A stretch of 64,000 bases of DNA from Nectonema munidae (GCA_030549495.1 JAUIRK010000891.1:558001-622000); one strand, 5' to 3'. Counted from the first letter of the stretch, positions 46,474 through 59,336 are shown. Notes: generated from the letters alone by a model not told the origin. Numbers and translations are program-made.

Positions 46474-48869
46474 TAGTGATGTAAAAAAAACCGAAAATAA
46501 TAGAACCCGTTCTCAGAACCGAAATTACACTCGAAACCGGGTAAAACCGGTTTTGTTATTATTATGTATAATATATAATAATATTTAGATGTATATATAA
46601 TAAAGAATGTTACAAACTTTATCGTTAAAAATTTATTATTATATATTGTTTTGAAAATAAGAGCGTAAAAAACATAATGCATTTAAACTTAATGCCGATA
46701 GTCTTGATCTCAATTCTGTAATAAAAAATCCAGCACTTGAAAATGCACGTTCAGATGCAACACTGCTTGCTTGGACAGTTAAAAGAGCTTTGTAGAGTTG
46801 ATTTAACTTTTCTGTTCTTATTCCAGTTGATTCATAGAGTTTAAATTCATTTTTTAAACAAGAACTTTTTTTAGATGAAAATTTTGGTGTAAAATTGTCC
46901 AATTCAATTTTATTCAAATATTCATTAACAAGATCACTTTCATTTGAAAAGACACTAGCACTGAAACTTTCAGTATAATCTAAAGTAAGATTTGTTGTAG
47001 ATTCATCAGTATTTTCTTCTGTAAAAAGTCTTTTATAGAGCTTTTCAGCATAATTTTTGGTTGCTGCACGTGATGAGAAAACAAATATTTGATCTGCTTG
47101 CTCTTGGAAAATAAAAGGATTTTTTAGATAACCCATTAATGTTACCATGTCTTTTTTCTTTATCTTGATTTGAAAGATTGTAAAATATCATTTGAAATTG
47201 TAAATGAATTGTTGCCCTTCCCACGTTTTTCATAAAGGATCTTCATCAAAATATCTACTTTTAACACCGTTGTACTCTCTGTACAAAGCATTTTTAGTGC
47301 ATAGTGAACATGCTGTAAAGGTTCATATATACTTTCTATGATTTTCCATTCATGTTCCATTACGTTTTCTTTATTTCCAATGACTCTTAATGCTTTTTGA
47401 ATGCAGGACTTTAATTTAATAAATCTTTGAAGCATTAAATAAAGACTTGACCATCTTGTGCGGCGGTCTAAAAGTAACTTGTTCTCTCTGCCAGCAAAAT
47501 CAATTTGAACAAATTCTTGCAGCTTTTCATTGAGTAAAGGTGATTTACAAAAAATTTTGCAAATTCTTCTTACTTTTTTAATTATCTTTGAATACTCTTT
47601 TTTGATTACATTTGTAAATTTTTTATTATTATAAAAGTTATTCAGATATTTATTTTCATTGTAGTCATCATCGTTTTCTTCGCTTATGTCATCATTAAAT
47701 TGATCATCAATATCTTCGGCCTTTTCACCGATCCATGTATCATTATCATAATTATTATCTTGATCATTTTCATCATTATTTTCATATTTTTTCATCAAAA
47801 CATCATTAACAGCCAAATGAAAACAGTGTGCAATACATAACTGATGCTCTGAATCAATTTTTTCACCAAATTTGATCATGACTGAAGCACCGTCAGTTAG
47901 TTGTACAAGCGACAATGTGTTTATCTAAATCTAAATTAAACTCATCTAGTTTTTCTTTCACAATACTCAGACACTTATCACTGTCGAATTTTCCAAAAAT
48001 TCTAATTAATCCAAGGGACCAATATTGTTTTTCTAAATGAACATTAATATTTATGTATCTAATATTTTGAATAGAAGTATATTCGTCTAAAGTTATAGAA
48101 TAATGAAAGTTCTGTTTTACTTGTTCAGCAAAAAACAAAGCAAGTTCATTCTTCTTCTTCTTCAAATAAAACCTTATCACAGCATTACTGACACTTTGAT
48201 GACTTGAAGGAGCACTTTTATCAAAATTATATTTTTTGAAGCTTTCTTGAATAAATTTACTTCTAGCAATGCACTGATAACTCATACCATCAAAACTAGC
48301 TAACCGAGAAACTTCTTCATCAATCGATTTTTTATGGATATAGTTTTGAATTGTTTTTTGTTTTTTTCGCAGGCAATTCGGAACAAACTTCTTCAATATT
48401 ATGTATAGACTTTAAATGTTTATGTAAGCTAGAAGTACTTCCTCCAGAACATTTAATTAACTTTTTGCATTGTTTACATTCAGATTCTTCCTTATTTTTT
48501 TTAATAAAATAATTCCACACTGATGATTTACTTGACATAATTTTGTTTGAATTAAATCTAGAAAATTTTAGTTCAAAAATTTATAAAATTTTTTTAGCTA
48601 TAGCATACCTGTTGACTTTAATTTTAATAATCTGAAGACTTTTGGTACAAGTTAATTCAAAGTTTGCTTAGATATATTGTATGTAACGAAGACATTTTAA
48701 AATATATTTAAAAAAAGAAAAAAAAATTAATTTAATTTTTTAGATATTTTAATATTTTTTATTATAAAATTGTTTAATTAGAGAAAAAAGTTTAAAACCG
48801 GTTTTAAATTTACGGTTTCGATTTTTTAAAATGTTTTATGAGTTCTGGAGAACCGGTTTTACATCACTA
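46474..48869 (-). mobile_element. Complete hAT transposon with perfect 8 bp target duplication
   Basis: GTGACAAC lies outside both ends (46466-46473, 48870-48877). The element begins TAGTGATGTAAAA and ends TTTTACATCACTA, followed inward on both sides by accggtt-type palindromic motifs. The length is 2,396 bp. One BED-finger transposase fills the minus strand. It is the best-preserved transposon in the window and likely among the youngest. Confidence 0.93.
46639..48538 (-). pseudogene. hAT transposase with BED finger, three frameshifts
   Basis: N-terminal BED zinc finger: SSVWNYFIKKNKEESECKQC, then SSLHKHLKSIH. Middle RNase H-fold part: YHYSITLDEYTSIQN-like LDEYTS (first catalytic Asp region), then LTDGASVMIKFGEKI and HQLCIAHCFHLAVNDVL (the CxxH motif). 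An acidic insert DNNYDNDTWIGEKAEDIDDQ is followed by LLLDRRTRWSSLYLMLQR (RW motif). The C-terminal dimerisation region has LLTVQASSVASERAFSSAGF, then RSRLSALSLNALCFLRSYF, stop at 46639. Frames change at about 48370, 47900 and 47160; otherwise it is essentially full length for the family (about 630 residues). Confidence 0.9.
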
Positions 48870-48879
48870 GTGACAACGT

Positions 48880-49146
48880 TGTAAAATTTCTTTACCTTCT
48901 ATAAAAAACGTGCTCTGAGTTTGACTTTGATATAAATAAATAGGAAGAGATTTGTGTAAAATTATTTGTTTTTTTCATACGATGGCTACAATTAAATTTC
49001 TAATAATCTCATTGAGTGGTATTACATCTTAATGCTAGAGTAGTGAACCTACCACCTCAAGTTTGAGTAAAAAGAGAATTATCCCAAAATTTTGTCAGAA
49101 AAATTATTTGTTTTTAGGAAAAGTTTCCTACAAATCGATTTATTTG
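48880..49146. other. AT-rich spacer
   Basis: Nothing recognised. Confidence 0.5.
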
Positions 49147-49320
49147 GATATAAAGAGTAATGTTTCAAGGCCGTACCCTATGGGGCGTTCCATGGTGGAA
49201 TTCATAAGTTAACTCTTTGATATTCATAATTTTAACGTTTATAGTTTTTGACAGAAACAGGTGATTTTGAGGAAAATAAAAACAAGTTTTTCTAAGGAGC
49301 CAAAAAATGATTGAAAATTT
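49147..49320. repeat. Dispersed 175 bp direct repeat, copy 1
   Basis: ggatataaagagtaatgttt through to aaaaaatgattgaaaat. It is nearly identical to 51784-51955 (one difference noticed: aactcttt versus aaccctttg). It includes ccgtaccctatggggcgttc. Confidence 0.85.
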
Positions 49321-51783
49321 TAAGTTTAAATGACGCAGGCGATTTCGTGATTTTAAGGTAATTAATGCCATTTGCTTTTCCTGCGATCTAAGGGACTTTT
49401 TAGGGTTTTACATCCCAGTGTTAGAGAAGTCGAATTAATATATTTGGAGAAATTGAAAGTTTTCATATTGTTGGCTCCTGCAACTCAAAAGAAGTGTTAC
49501 GAGCAAAAATTTAAATTTAAGTAACATTATAAATAAAGTTCCTGCTTGTTTTAACGAAATTTTAGCAGCCAACAATATGAATAAGTTAAAATTTCTGAAG
49601 ATTGGCTCTTCTAAAATATGGTAAGGCACTTTAAAGTATTCAAGAACATTTTAAGAATCAGCTTGAACTTATTGATAACTAAGTCTAACCAGAAAATTTA
49701 ATATACCCAAATCGCGTTTAGAAGTTGAAGGGACAAACTACAAACGTTGGCATAACCAAAGTTTCAAAATTTGAGGTCCTCAATGTGCGAGATACAGGAA
49801 AGTTAGAAACATTCGTTACCAAATGAATGAATGACCTATTTAAGAGTGAGCCTTATTTTTTATATTGTGAAAGAATAAACTTTTGCCGTGAGTTTTTTAT
49901 TTTCTCTTATTATTATGTATAGCAAAAAAATAATGTCAACGTATCTGAATGTGAAGCATTATTCAGCAGTGGTGGCTGTAGAAACAAATTCAAATGGCAA
50001 CTTATAAAGAGTGTAAATTAAATTAAAGAAGGTCATAAATTTTTAACATCTATAAATCATTATTAATACTGAATATGTATCCAAAAATGTAAATTTATAT
50101 TTATATTAGTCTTACTAAATCTCCGAGAAAGTCTAGGGATGAAGGGGGGGGGGGGGGGTGTTTGTAAAAAATTGGAGGTCTAAACCCCCTGCGCCGCTAC
50201 TGTTATCCAACATTATCAAGAATAAAATTTTCGAAAATATTAAAATATGGGAAATTTTTTTTTGATAAAAAGTATATTATTATTGAAGATTCAATCAAGA
50301 ATTTTTTTTTATATAATGTTTTATTTAAATTTTAATATCTGCTTACTTTGAAAACATTGAATTCGTTGTGTCCTCAAAGAAAAGACATACTTCGAGACAA
50401 GAGGAGTAATTAAGAGCCATAATGTATAAGCGATGTATCGATATCTGACGATGCTAAATCGTTTTCTAGATTTTAGATCTATGATATTGCTTACAATACC
50501 CATAAACATGATTAAAAAAGCCTCAAACAATTTCAATAAGTCAAATTATAGCATTTTCATTCAAATTTAAAAAAAAACTCTGAACTATTTTTTCAAATTT
50601 CAAGATTTTTTCAAAGAAAAAAACTTCGAATCAACTGAATGTTCAAGTTATCCCACTTCGACACAGCGAGATTTTACTATAACTCTATTTATACATGAAA
50701 ATTAGCTATTCAAGGATAATTCATTTTATAATCACTGTAAATTACTTTAATTTCAAAAGAAGAAAAAATTTGCGAGAATTTAAATTTACGAATATACATT
50801 TCTAAAATTTTTAGATATTTAGCCAAAGAAAATAGGTTTTTTTACTGCTTGAACACTTGCAGTGATTTTTAATGTTACAAAAGATTCCCTTATTGTTTTG
50901 CTCCATAACACGTAAATGTGTATTTATGAGATTGGATGTTAACAATAGAAACATTTTCATTAGATTAAATTATATACTATATCTAGAGAAAAAAATTTCA
51001 TACAAGGTTCGAAAAACATAGCTATACCCTATGCTGTTCAAGACAAAATAAATTGTTCTATTGAATTTTGAGAATCTATCTAATTTATTTTTTCTTCGCA
51101 TTTGTTTTTAAATAAAAATATTACCAAAGTTTGATTTACATTTGCAAATAATTTGCTTTGAAACTGTGGAATTTAAGTTCATCAAATTAATTCAAATTTA
51201 AGTTTCAAATTTTTAAAACTAAAATTAACATTTAAATATACTTTATTCTATTATAATTGTCATTTTTATGTCTGAAAGTCCACCATTTACTACTAAAATC
51301 TTTTTAAAATACATTTTATTTTTCTATACTCAAATTTGTAATTTGTGCTTTAGTTTGAAAGAAGAAAACTTGATCTTGATGATAGTGATGAAGATGAAAT
51401 CTGAAGGTTTTTCAAGAAAGAAATTAAACATTCGCTTCAATAAATTGTTGCCATCATTACGTCTCTTCGTTTATACACATTTTTTACTTTGCTAGTGTTT
51501 TTGTAAAAGTAATATTGATGTTTTCATATACTCTCTTAATCTAATAAAATATGCAATTTAAATAAGTTTTAGTAAATTTTTTTTTAACCAAAATCTTCTG
51601 TAGTACTAATGCTAAAATGATTTTATGTTCAAGTTCAGTCTAATTTTCTGCCTCTTGAAAAAAACTTAGAAAAAATTCATCCTCAATTCGCTATTTTCTT
51701 CATCGCACGTATTCAGATTTGTTGGTAATTGTATTTTTAAATCGTGAACTGAAAGAAAAAATATGAATGCAATATAAGTACAG
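49321..51783. other. AT-rich DNA with one possible MITE
   Basis: No convincing coding sequence; the frames at 49435-49629, 50321-50536 and 51268-51495 have no recognisable motif. Confidence 0.5.
49967..50202. mobile_element. Possible hAT-type MITE
   Basis: CAGTGGTGGCTGTAG at the left faces CCTGCGCCGCTACTG at the right. Flanks TTATTCAG and TTATCCAA match at 6 of 8. A run of G lies at 50143-50158. The right end resembles the agtggcgg...cagggggtcta patch in the 32.7 kb array. Confidence 0.5.
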
Positions 51784-51955
51784 GATATAAAGAGTAATGT
51801 TTCAAGGCCGTACCCTATGGGGCGTTCCATGGTGGAATTCATAAGTTAACCCTTTGATATTCATAATTTTAACGTTTATAGTTTTTGACAGAAACAGGTG
51901 ATTTTGAGGAAAATAAAAACAAGTTTTTCTAAGGAGCCAAAAAATGATTGAAAAT
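51784..51955. repeat. Dispersed 175 bp direct repeat, copy 2
   Basis: See copy at 49147. Outside the repeat the flanks are unrelated. Confidence 0.85.
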
Positions 51956-54300
51956 ATACGCATGAAATATTGAAAATTTTTAGTTATATAGTTGCCGACA
52001 GTTTCTTTTGGGTTTTCGACTAAATCTCATATTACCGTTTGTAGGTGTTATGCTTGTCTGTTAGATTATTTTCTCTGCATACTAATTATATTCGAATGCT
52101 TGATTGAGCTCCAACAAGACAAGTAACTCTTAGATTCAGTATCTAAATTTATTTCAATTTACCTACATATGGTCAAAAAAACTTTTTTTGCAAGGCTCTC
52201 TTAGCCCATTTGATCCTACCCTTAACCTGTAAGTCCACAGTGGGTTTTTTGTTTGAAGTTTTGTATCAATCAATTAAAACGTGAGTAAACATTTGTATTG
52301 TTATATAAAACAATATTTTAACGAAGTTAACCAATTTTATCCTAGAAAAAGTAGAGTAAAGTTGTGACCGGTAGTGAATTCATGGACAAATAATTTTTAT
52401 ATATTTTCACTATTAATTATAACATTTATACTTTATAACTTCTGACACCAAATTTTATAATTTAATTTTCCTAAAAGTTAACTTTTTTGTTATTTTCAGT
52501 TTTTATAATTACATAAAAATTTTGTTTATAAATTATTTTACAATCTATTTTCTTTATTTATTATTAAATTTTAATTTCTGTGACTATAAAATAAAGTAGA
52601 CAGCATTTTTCATAGCAAAAATTTATCAAAAAATTATTTACTACAGTTACAATAATCTCCTTGTTTACATCATTTTACGCTTTATGCGATGAGAAAAATT
52701 GTCGGATTATCATACGTTAAAAAAGGCAATCAATAAAGTTAAAATACTGGTGCCAACCTCATAATATCAATTGTAGAGTGTAGTTAACTCTATTTTATTA
52801 AACCTTAATTCAAAAGAATGCAAATTAAATACGCTTACATCTTTGTGTTTGAGCCCCCTTCTTACTACCAAATTTCTTTCCAGATTAAAATATAAAATTT
52901 GCCACAAAATGAGATAAAATTTAAAAGTAGTTTTGAAGAATGTCTTTGTTTAGATTAGGCATGGTAAGGAAGTTAATTAATTTTAAGATATTAATTATCT
53001 GTACTAGTAAAGATGCAAATGATTTCTAAAAATAGGCATTTTCAACAAAAACAAGTTCAATTTTACTAAAATTTATAATTTCGAATTATTAAAATTATTT
53101 TTGTTCAGTGATCATTTTTATTGAAATACTTCACATGTAACATAATTATTACGAAGTTTCATCTTGAAATATAGTTATAACCAAAATGTATCCTTATTTT
53201 TTGACTAGTGTGAGTGCCATTGTGAATTGGTCCGCGTGCCATAGGTTGCCGACGCCTGGCCTAGAAGAGTTTGTCTTGCTTTTTTCCTTACTTTTTTTGA
53301 AAAATATTCTAGGCAATTTAATTATATCGTTGCTCCAAACTTATTTTAATATGTCTCGAACTTAGGAACAAGCTTGGATATAGAAAATTAACATTCAGGC
53401 AATTTTATGATATGTTTTTCTAAAAAAAACTTTTATAAACAGTGTGAATCAAGGCTTATCTAAAGTATTACTCAAGGAATATAAACTCGTATCATCTTGA
53501 GAATCTGAATTACAAATCTTCTTTCACAAAATCTAACTAAACTTGATTGAACTACACACTGATATGCTGAAAAAATGGGTGGAAGAAAAAAATCCTTGTA
53601 AAATAATAATGGGATGGTACTAAAGTGTTGTACGATCACAATGAGGATTCTTAAAAAACACGAATCCGCTACGGATTTTTTTTACTTTGAAACTTTATAT
53701 TTTTCACAAATCGGCTAAGTATTCAATTAGCAATTATTATCTTTGATTAAGTTGAGAAAACATCAAGATTTTTCTATATTCTTACACTTGACACAAATGC
53801 TAATAATTACCTTATAAACTTTTTACACAAGTGGCAAAAACATTTTAAAACTTTAACATATATGAACTCACCAAACTTACGCAGTCAGAAAAAAAAAATT
53901 AAGATAATCAATCACTTATTGATTTTTAAAATCTAAATGCTCGTTTTAGTTTTTGACTATAGACATTATTGAGGAAAAACATTATCAGAAAAGAGTGTTC
54001 AATAATAGACCTTGCTATACATAAAATGTTAACTTTGTTTATTTAATAAAAAATTATGTTTCAAAAAATAATTGAAGAATCAGGAGGTATCAATAAATTT
54101 TCCCCATATTATACCAATTCCGATTAATCGTCGCATCTCTATTCTAAATTCAGCCAATAATTCAATCTTCCCATTGCAGCCACTACTTCAAAAAGAACTT
54201 CATTACAAACATAACTTTGCTGATTTTAAGTTTAAAAATTGTTGCTCAAAATTTTAATTCTAACTTTCATAAAAGTTGGTAAATTAAAAAAGATATTAAT
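51956..54300. other. AT-rich DNA without recognisable gene
   Basis: Only an isolated hAT-like terminus was recognised here (53206-53258). Confidence 0.5.
53206..53258 (-). mobile_element. Isolated hAT-type terminus
   Basis: The reverse complement begins CAGGCGTCGGCAACCTATGG and continues gcacgcgga, the CAGGGGTCGGCAACC-type end common in hAT elements. No partner end was found upstream. Confidence 0.5.
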
Positions 54301-54304
54301 GAAA

Positions 54305-54310
54305 TTTATT
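54305..54310 (-). terminator. Candidate polyadenylation signal of the LZTS/N4BP3-like gene
   Basis: AATAAA on the minus strand, about 150 bp after the stop codon at 54458. Confidence 0.4.
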
Positions 54311-54457
54311 TGACAAAAGGTTCATTTAAACAGTGAAATTATTTTTCATAACATTCTACTAAATTGCATTTTTTAAAAATAAAAGTTATACTCTTGTTAA
54401 TAAATAGATCAATTTTATAAAGACTCAATTTTAACCTGCAGTTATACAAGGATCATT

Positions 54458-55384
54458 TCAACAAATAGATTCCTGGGATGGATTCTCCTCTAAGTGAGAA
54501 TTCTTTTTTTGCTTGAAGAGAGAAATGAAGTATGTATTTTCAGCTTCCATGAGTTGTAGCTTGTGAGTTAAGTGCAAGTTCTGCCCCAGTAATTGTTTTT
54601 GATAGGATATCACTTTATCCTTTTCGTCTTGCCAAGTTTTGCGTTCCTTGTCGTGAGACTCAGCCTTCTTTCCAAATTTGTCGGCGAAATCATTAATCTC
54701 TTTTTTCAGCTCATCCAATTCGCTTCTGAGTAAATGTATGTTTGGGTTGTTGGCTGAAGACAGTGGATAAGCAAGCATGTTCTTTATCTTTGGGTATAAG
54801 TGTGTTGAAGCGCGTTTTCTGAACGGAATGATAAATTTATTTGAACACTTTGTTTCTTTCTTTTCCTTTTTCCCAGAAGATTCTGATTTTGGATAAAAGC
54901 TTTCTTTTTCGTCCTTCATCTCTTGCAAATCCTCATTTTTATTACTTTCGATATTGATGTAATCGTTGTACAAGAACTTATTGTTGTTGCGCACATTTTT
55001 TCCTTCACTAACGTTCCCATCTTCTATCCCGCTTTTCTCGTTATTATTGTTTACATCGTTCAAGGAAGGCTTGGACAGCACGCTTAAATCTGCACTAGAA
55101 AAGTTTCGCTTATTCAACAGAGCTTTCATCTGTGCCTTCACCAAGGACAATTCTCCCATTTTATTGCACAACTTCCAATTTAAATTTTCTAATTTTTCTT
55201 TCAAAATTTTGTTTTCCATCTGTAAGAAGTGTGTGTTCTTGTGTCTCTCTACTTCATCTCCTTTTGTTATCGTTCTATTCTTTTCTTCTTTGTCGTAAAC
55301 ATCATTCTTGCAAAATCGCACATCTAATAGACTCTTCAAGGTATTAAACTTCTCTTTCCACATCTTTTCTTTTTCTTGGTGAAC
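54458..55384 (-). CDS. LZTS/N4BP3-like coiled-coil protein, last exon
   Basis: The exon opens after acceptor tattcaaatag and runs 308 codons to the stop. It starts VHQEKEKMWKEKFNTLKSLL, continuing in frame from the exon at 59167-59336 (...AIFQ/VHQ). Next come a coiled coil (MENKILKEKLENLNWKLCNK), a charged Asn/Lys-rich linker and a second coiled coil ending SHDKERKTWQDEKDKVISYQ, then KQLLGQNLHL. The pattern W..EK..VI.YQ.QL is that of the Fez1 domain in LZTS1/2/3 and N4BP3, proteins of the postsynaptic and cytoskeletal cortex in vertebrates. The usual C-terminal end of LZTS (a PDZ-binding type) is not evident. Homology is by pattern recall; the exact orthologue is uncertain. Confidence 0.7.
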   Translation of the reverse strand, partial: VHQEKEKMWKEKFNTLKSLLDVRFCKNDVYDKEEKNRTITKGDEVERHKNTHFLQMENKILKEKLENLNWKLCNKMGELSLVKAQMKALLNKRNFSSADLSVLSKPSLNDVNNNNEKSGIEDGNVSEGKNVRNNNKFLYNDYINIESNKNEDLQEMKDEKESFYPKSESSGKKEKKETKCSNKFIIPFRKRASTHLYPKIKNMLAYPLSSANNPNIHLLRSELDELKKEINDFADKFGKKAESHDKERKTWQDEKDKVISYQKQLLGQNLHLTHKLQLMEAENTYFISLFKQKKNSHLEENPSQESIC

Positions 55385-57180
55385 CTATTTGAATAAAATA
55401 ATAAACTATACATTTTTATAGATACAAATATTCAAAAACTTTTCGCAAAATCTTTTTTGTGAAGTAGTCACGCGCGTTGTTGTGAGCTTTCACCTCGGTG
55501 CCGTAAAAAAACTATACTGTGAGAGTGAGTAGATAACTTAGTTCTAATGTCACCAAAAGGCTTAGCTCTTTTAAAGTGAACAAGAAGCGGGCATAAAATA
55601 TATGATAGAGAAAACATGATATTTTGGTCAAAAATTAAAGATATTTAAAAACCAAAAATAATGCTCCCTGTGTAATGTGTATAGCAGAACGAAATTATAT
55701 ACAAAAAAAGGCTTTTTACTTTATGTTATCTATTAAATGAGTACAAAGAAACCCAATCTCTTTCTTAAAACCTTGAGTAATAATGGCTATTTTCCTGTTT
55801 TATAAAAATATATTTTGTAACGAATCCTTTTTGGCTTATGTCTACAAAATATCATCATTGGATGAAGATATTTTTAAAATTGAAGGGGATTAAAAAAATT
55901 AGTTATTAAATTCTTACGAAATATTTTGCGAACTTATAAAGAGTTGATCGATTATATTATTAATAAAAAACTACGTATAATAACATTAAAATTTCATTGT
56001 AAGAATCTATTTAATTTTATCCGGTTTCTTTGATATCAAGTAAATAACTTATCAGGTGTTTTAGAAAAGTCAAGTGAACAAAATAGCCAAGATGGCAAAA
56101 TTATCATACTTTGCCGTATAGATTTTTTCTTCCGTGAATTACATTAAGTCTCAAATTTGGATTTTGCTGGGCATTTACTTTTTGACTAAAATGTTATATT
56201 CCTTTTCAAATGTAGGAAAAAAATTACATTGAAATCAATTTTTAATTCTATCTATCAGAGCTTCAATAGCTTTATAACAAAAATGTTATGTGCATTGGTC
56301 ATTGCGATTATTCTTGTCAAACTATTGATATTGAATTTTCTATAAATATTTTCCTTATTATTGCTATTTAATAATAGTATATTTGAATTAAAAAAATATA
56401 TGCAATAAATTTAAGTTTGCGGATCAGGCTTAAAAATATGTTATCTATATTAAAAATATGTTGTGCCTTTTGTAAGAGTTTTAAACATTTCTTTTATTGG
56501 ATAATATTAACCAATGAAAGTTGGTTTTAGTAATTTGTATACTCTTTTTAAAAAACCGCATCAACAATTTAAAATACCTAGAACTTCAATTTATTCTTGT
56601 ACGTATAGTAAGAAGACTTAATGCGCTGTAAAATTGTAGATAAAATTTTTCAAAATCTACTTAACGCATCTGATTCGAGAAAAAGCTGACTACATAAGTA
56701 CTTTGGTCAACTATGTTAAAATCAAGAAATCGTCGGCAAAAATGACTCCACTTTTGAAGCTATCATTTTGTTTTAATGTTTATAGAATTTAAAGTTGTTT
56801 TAATTTTATTAAATATAATTATTTTTAATTTATTCCAAAGTATTTATGTACTAATGTTGAAAAGCGATGCGTAAATCTTAATAATAATTGGTAGAGAAAC
56901 GACCAAAATATTTGAAAAAATAAACTCTATTTCAAGCATTTAAATTAACCTAGGCTTCTGTCATATATACTGAAAGGCTTCTTCTTCTCATATTTTATTT
57001 TTCCCTAAAAGTACTTAATGTTTTTGCCGTTTTCCAAGATTCCCTAAGGCATTGAAGAAATCAATGGAAAACTGTAGATTTGGGTAAACGATGAATTGTC
57101 TCAACCGGATTATTGTATCCCTTGAAGGGTTTTATTATGAATTCATGAATGGCCTCCTTTGTGTAAACAGAGTTCCTTAT
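55385..57180. other. Intron of the LZTS/N4BP3-like gene
   Basis: AT-rich; no exon or element recognised. The intron continues to 59166. Confidence 0.5.
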
Positions 57181-57188
57181 TCACGCAC

Positions 57189-59120
57189 TCAGGGTCAGTT
57201 TTAAGCCTATTTCGCCCTTTTTTTAAATAGGGCCCGCTCATAAAGGGGCCCTGCTACGTGAAAAAAAAGAAAAATTCTTATTCTTGATATTATTTAACTC
57301 ATTTCATGCATACTATATTAACAAAAAATTTTTTTTATATTTTTTTTCTTTTAAACTCTCGTTTCCTAATGTTTTTATTGCTTTGAAAATTTACTTGACA
57401 ATACCTGTAATACATATGTATGTATTTTAACTTTATTGAAAATTTTAGAAAGAAAAATTTAACAATTTAAACATACACAGAAATATCTAAAAACACACAA
57501 AATGATAATTGAGGAATTCGACACATTTCACTGGTAGGAGATTGTGAGAGCGAAACGGAGCGTGGAGAAGTTGAAAAAAGTAAAAAATGAATGAAGAAAG
57601 AATATATGACTATAAATATGAGAAACACGACTGGTTCCTTCATTCTTTACTTTGTTCATCTCCACACTCCATCTCTTTCCAGGAAAAACTTGCAGTCACG
57701 ACGGGAAAATGTTCTATATGGAAGCTCTCCTGCAAGAGGTCTCTCATGCGATAGACCAAATGAAGAAGGACATCAAGAAAAAATCCAAGACCTGCGGCTA
57801 CCGAAGTGATTCTCCAAAATCCCTTAACTCCGGCTCCCCAATCATGGAATAGAAATTAGCCACTCTGGGCTACGCTTGTCGGATGTGGCTCGTCCTGAGT
57901 TACTGTCTCAGAAAACTCTTTTAGCTTTATCGAGGCTTTCCAAACCTCAATACCTGTGATTTTGACGAACTCTCTCGTTTAAACGGTATGTTAATCACAG
58001 CGTTCCGGTCCACCCAGTCAACTTGGGGCATCGCTGCGCGACAATACGGCAATAACGAAATGTCAGTATGCTTGCTTCTTACCTTCCAAAAGGTAGAACC
58101 CTTTAGGCCCAGAAAGCCTTACCAAAAGGCAGCCACATCGAAGAGACGCCATGGCCAAATCAAGAATTAGACAGCGCGAGAAAAAGAAGGATATCACTAC
58201 CGATATTCCAAACCGTGAAAATCTACCTTCAGTTGCCCCGTCTACATCAAGATTTCAAGTGTCAGCGTTTTCCTGAACGAATGGCCTTATCTCGATCAGA
58301 CCAATGAATGACTGAGGTTCCTCTACTATCTACAAATCCTCCTGTCTCCTCACCTACTAAAGAAGACTTTCACTGGCCCTCCGTATAAGATGATGATGTG
58401 CTGGAACACTATGGGAACATAGTTCTCCCATCTAGGTAACCCAAAGTAATTGAAGATACTGATATCCTTAGGGATACCCTTGTGAATGTGTTTGGCTAGG
58501 AATTTGATAGAACATGAACATCAACTACGAAAGACTCGCTTACCATTTGTCCATCAAGCTCGTTAGAGACAACAGTTTTGTAGATAGTATTGGCCTCAAC
58601 GTTACTGCTTCACTCGAATACTTGATCAAAAGAACGCCTTCGACCCTAAGACCTGGCGAAATATCTTCGAAAGCATCTTATCAGAGGAGCTACCCACCAA
58701 ATCGCTTAAAGCGGAAAGTGGTGAGCAAGGTCACGCCACAAGACAGGTGAAAAAAGTTTCTTAAAACTAAAGTTAATTAAAACACACTTACTGTTTACAA
58801 TTTCTCAAGAGATACTAAACAATTTGGCAATCAATTCTATGGAAAATGAAATTGCAAAAACGATCGATCATAAAACTATTATGAAAGATTTTGAGGATGA
58901 AAAAGCTATAAAAGTGTTTTCCTAAAAATCTGTGTATAATATACTTATAATTAACCTTAAAAATAAAATTTTATGTTGTCTACCAAACTTTTTGTATATT
59001 TTTTATTCCTTCAAAGATAAGCATGTTACACAAAAGATGCCATACAAAAGTTTTTACTCTTATTGAATAAGGGCCCTGCTATTAGTTATTTAATTGGGCT
59101 TGGCAATTTTTAGCACCGGC
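57189..59120. other. Higher-GC insert in the intron, possibly a decayed transposon or retrocopy
   Basis: Base composition at about 57540-58750 is clearly less AT-rich than its surroundings. Several plus-strand frames of 60-80 codons overlap without joining (57591-57809, 57652-57852, 57988-58170, 58514-58750), for example MFYMEALLQEVSHAIDQMKK and SLEYLIKRTPSTLRPGEISS. Left-edge CAGGGTCAGTTTTAAGCC and right-edge sequence, inverted, GGCCGGTGCTAAAAATTGCC are loosely hAT-like. The string gggccctgcta occurs near both edges in direct orientation (57245, 59071). An AATAAA at about 58961 follows. Origin unknown. Confidence 0.4.
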
Positions 59121-59166
59121 CATGACAAACACTTCAATGATGATGATAATAATAATAAAAGGCTAC

Positions 59167-59336
59167 TTGGAAGATAGCAAGCTCATTTTTCTGCATCGTT
59201 TGTCGAAGAATGTTTATTTCTTTTTCCTTTTCTCGGATTAGAGACTCTAAATAGTCTGTTGTGTTGTAGCCACTATCGCAGAGTGAAGGAGAGTAGTCAT
59301 ATTGTGAAGTGAGTTGATCTATAGCATTCTCCGCTT
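59167..59336 (-). CDS. LZTS/N4BP3-like coiled-coil protein, middle exon
   Basis: Acceptor attcattcaag; encodes (K)AENAIDQLTSQYDYSPSLC, then DSGYNTTDYLESLIREKEKE and INILRQTMQKNELAIFQ, to donor gtagcc. The segment LESLIREKEKEINxLRxTMxKNExAIxQV matches the start of the Fez1 coiled coil (EKExxIxxLRETLxxNExAIxQVxxEKExxW). Phase 1 in, phase 0 out, agreeing with both neighbours. The exon is 170 bp. Confidence 0.75.

Noticed and set aside
49147-51955. The two 175 bp repeats as long terminal repeats of a retroelement
   Set aside because: No retroelement coding content lies between them and the flanks show no expected primer-binding or TG...CA layout.
54966-55347. Two plus-strand frames of 110 and 71 codons
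   Set aside because: They are antisense to the coding exon at 54458-55384, which has better motif and splice support.
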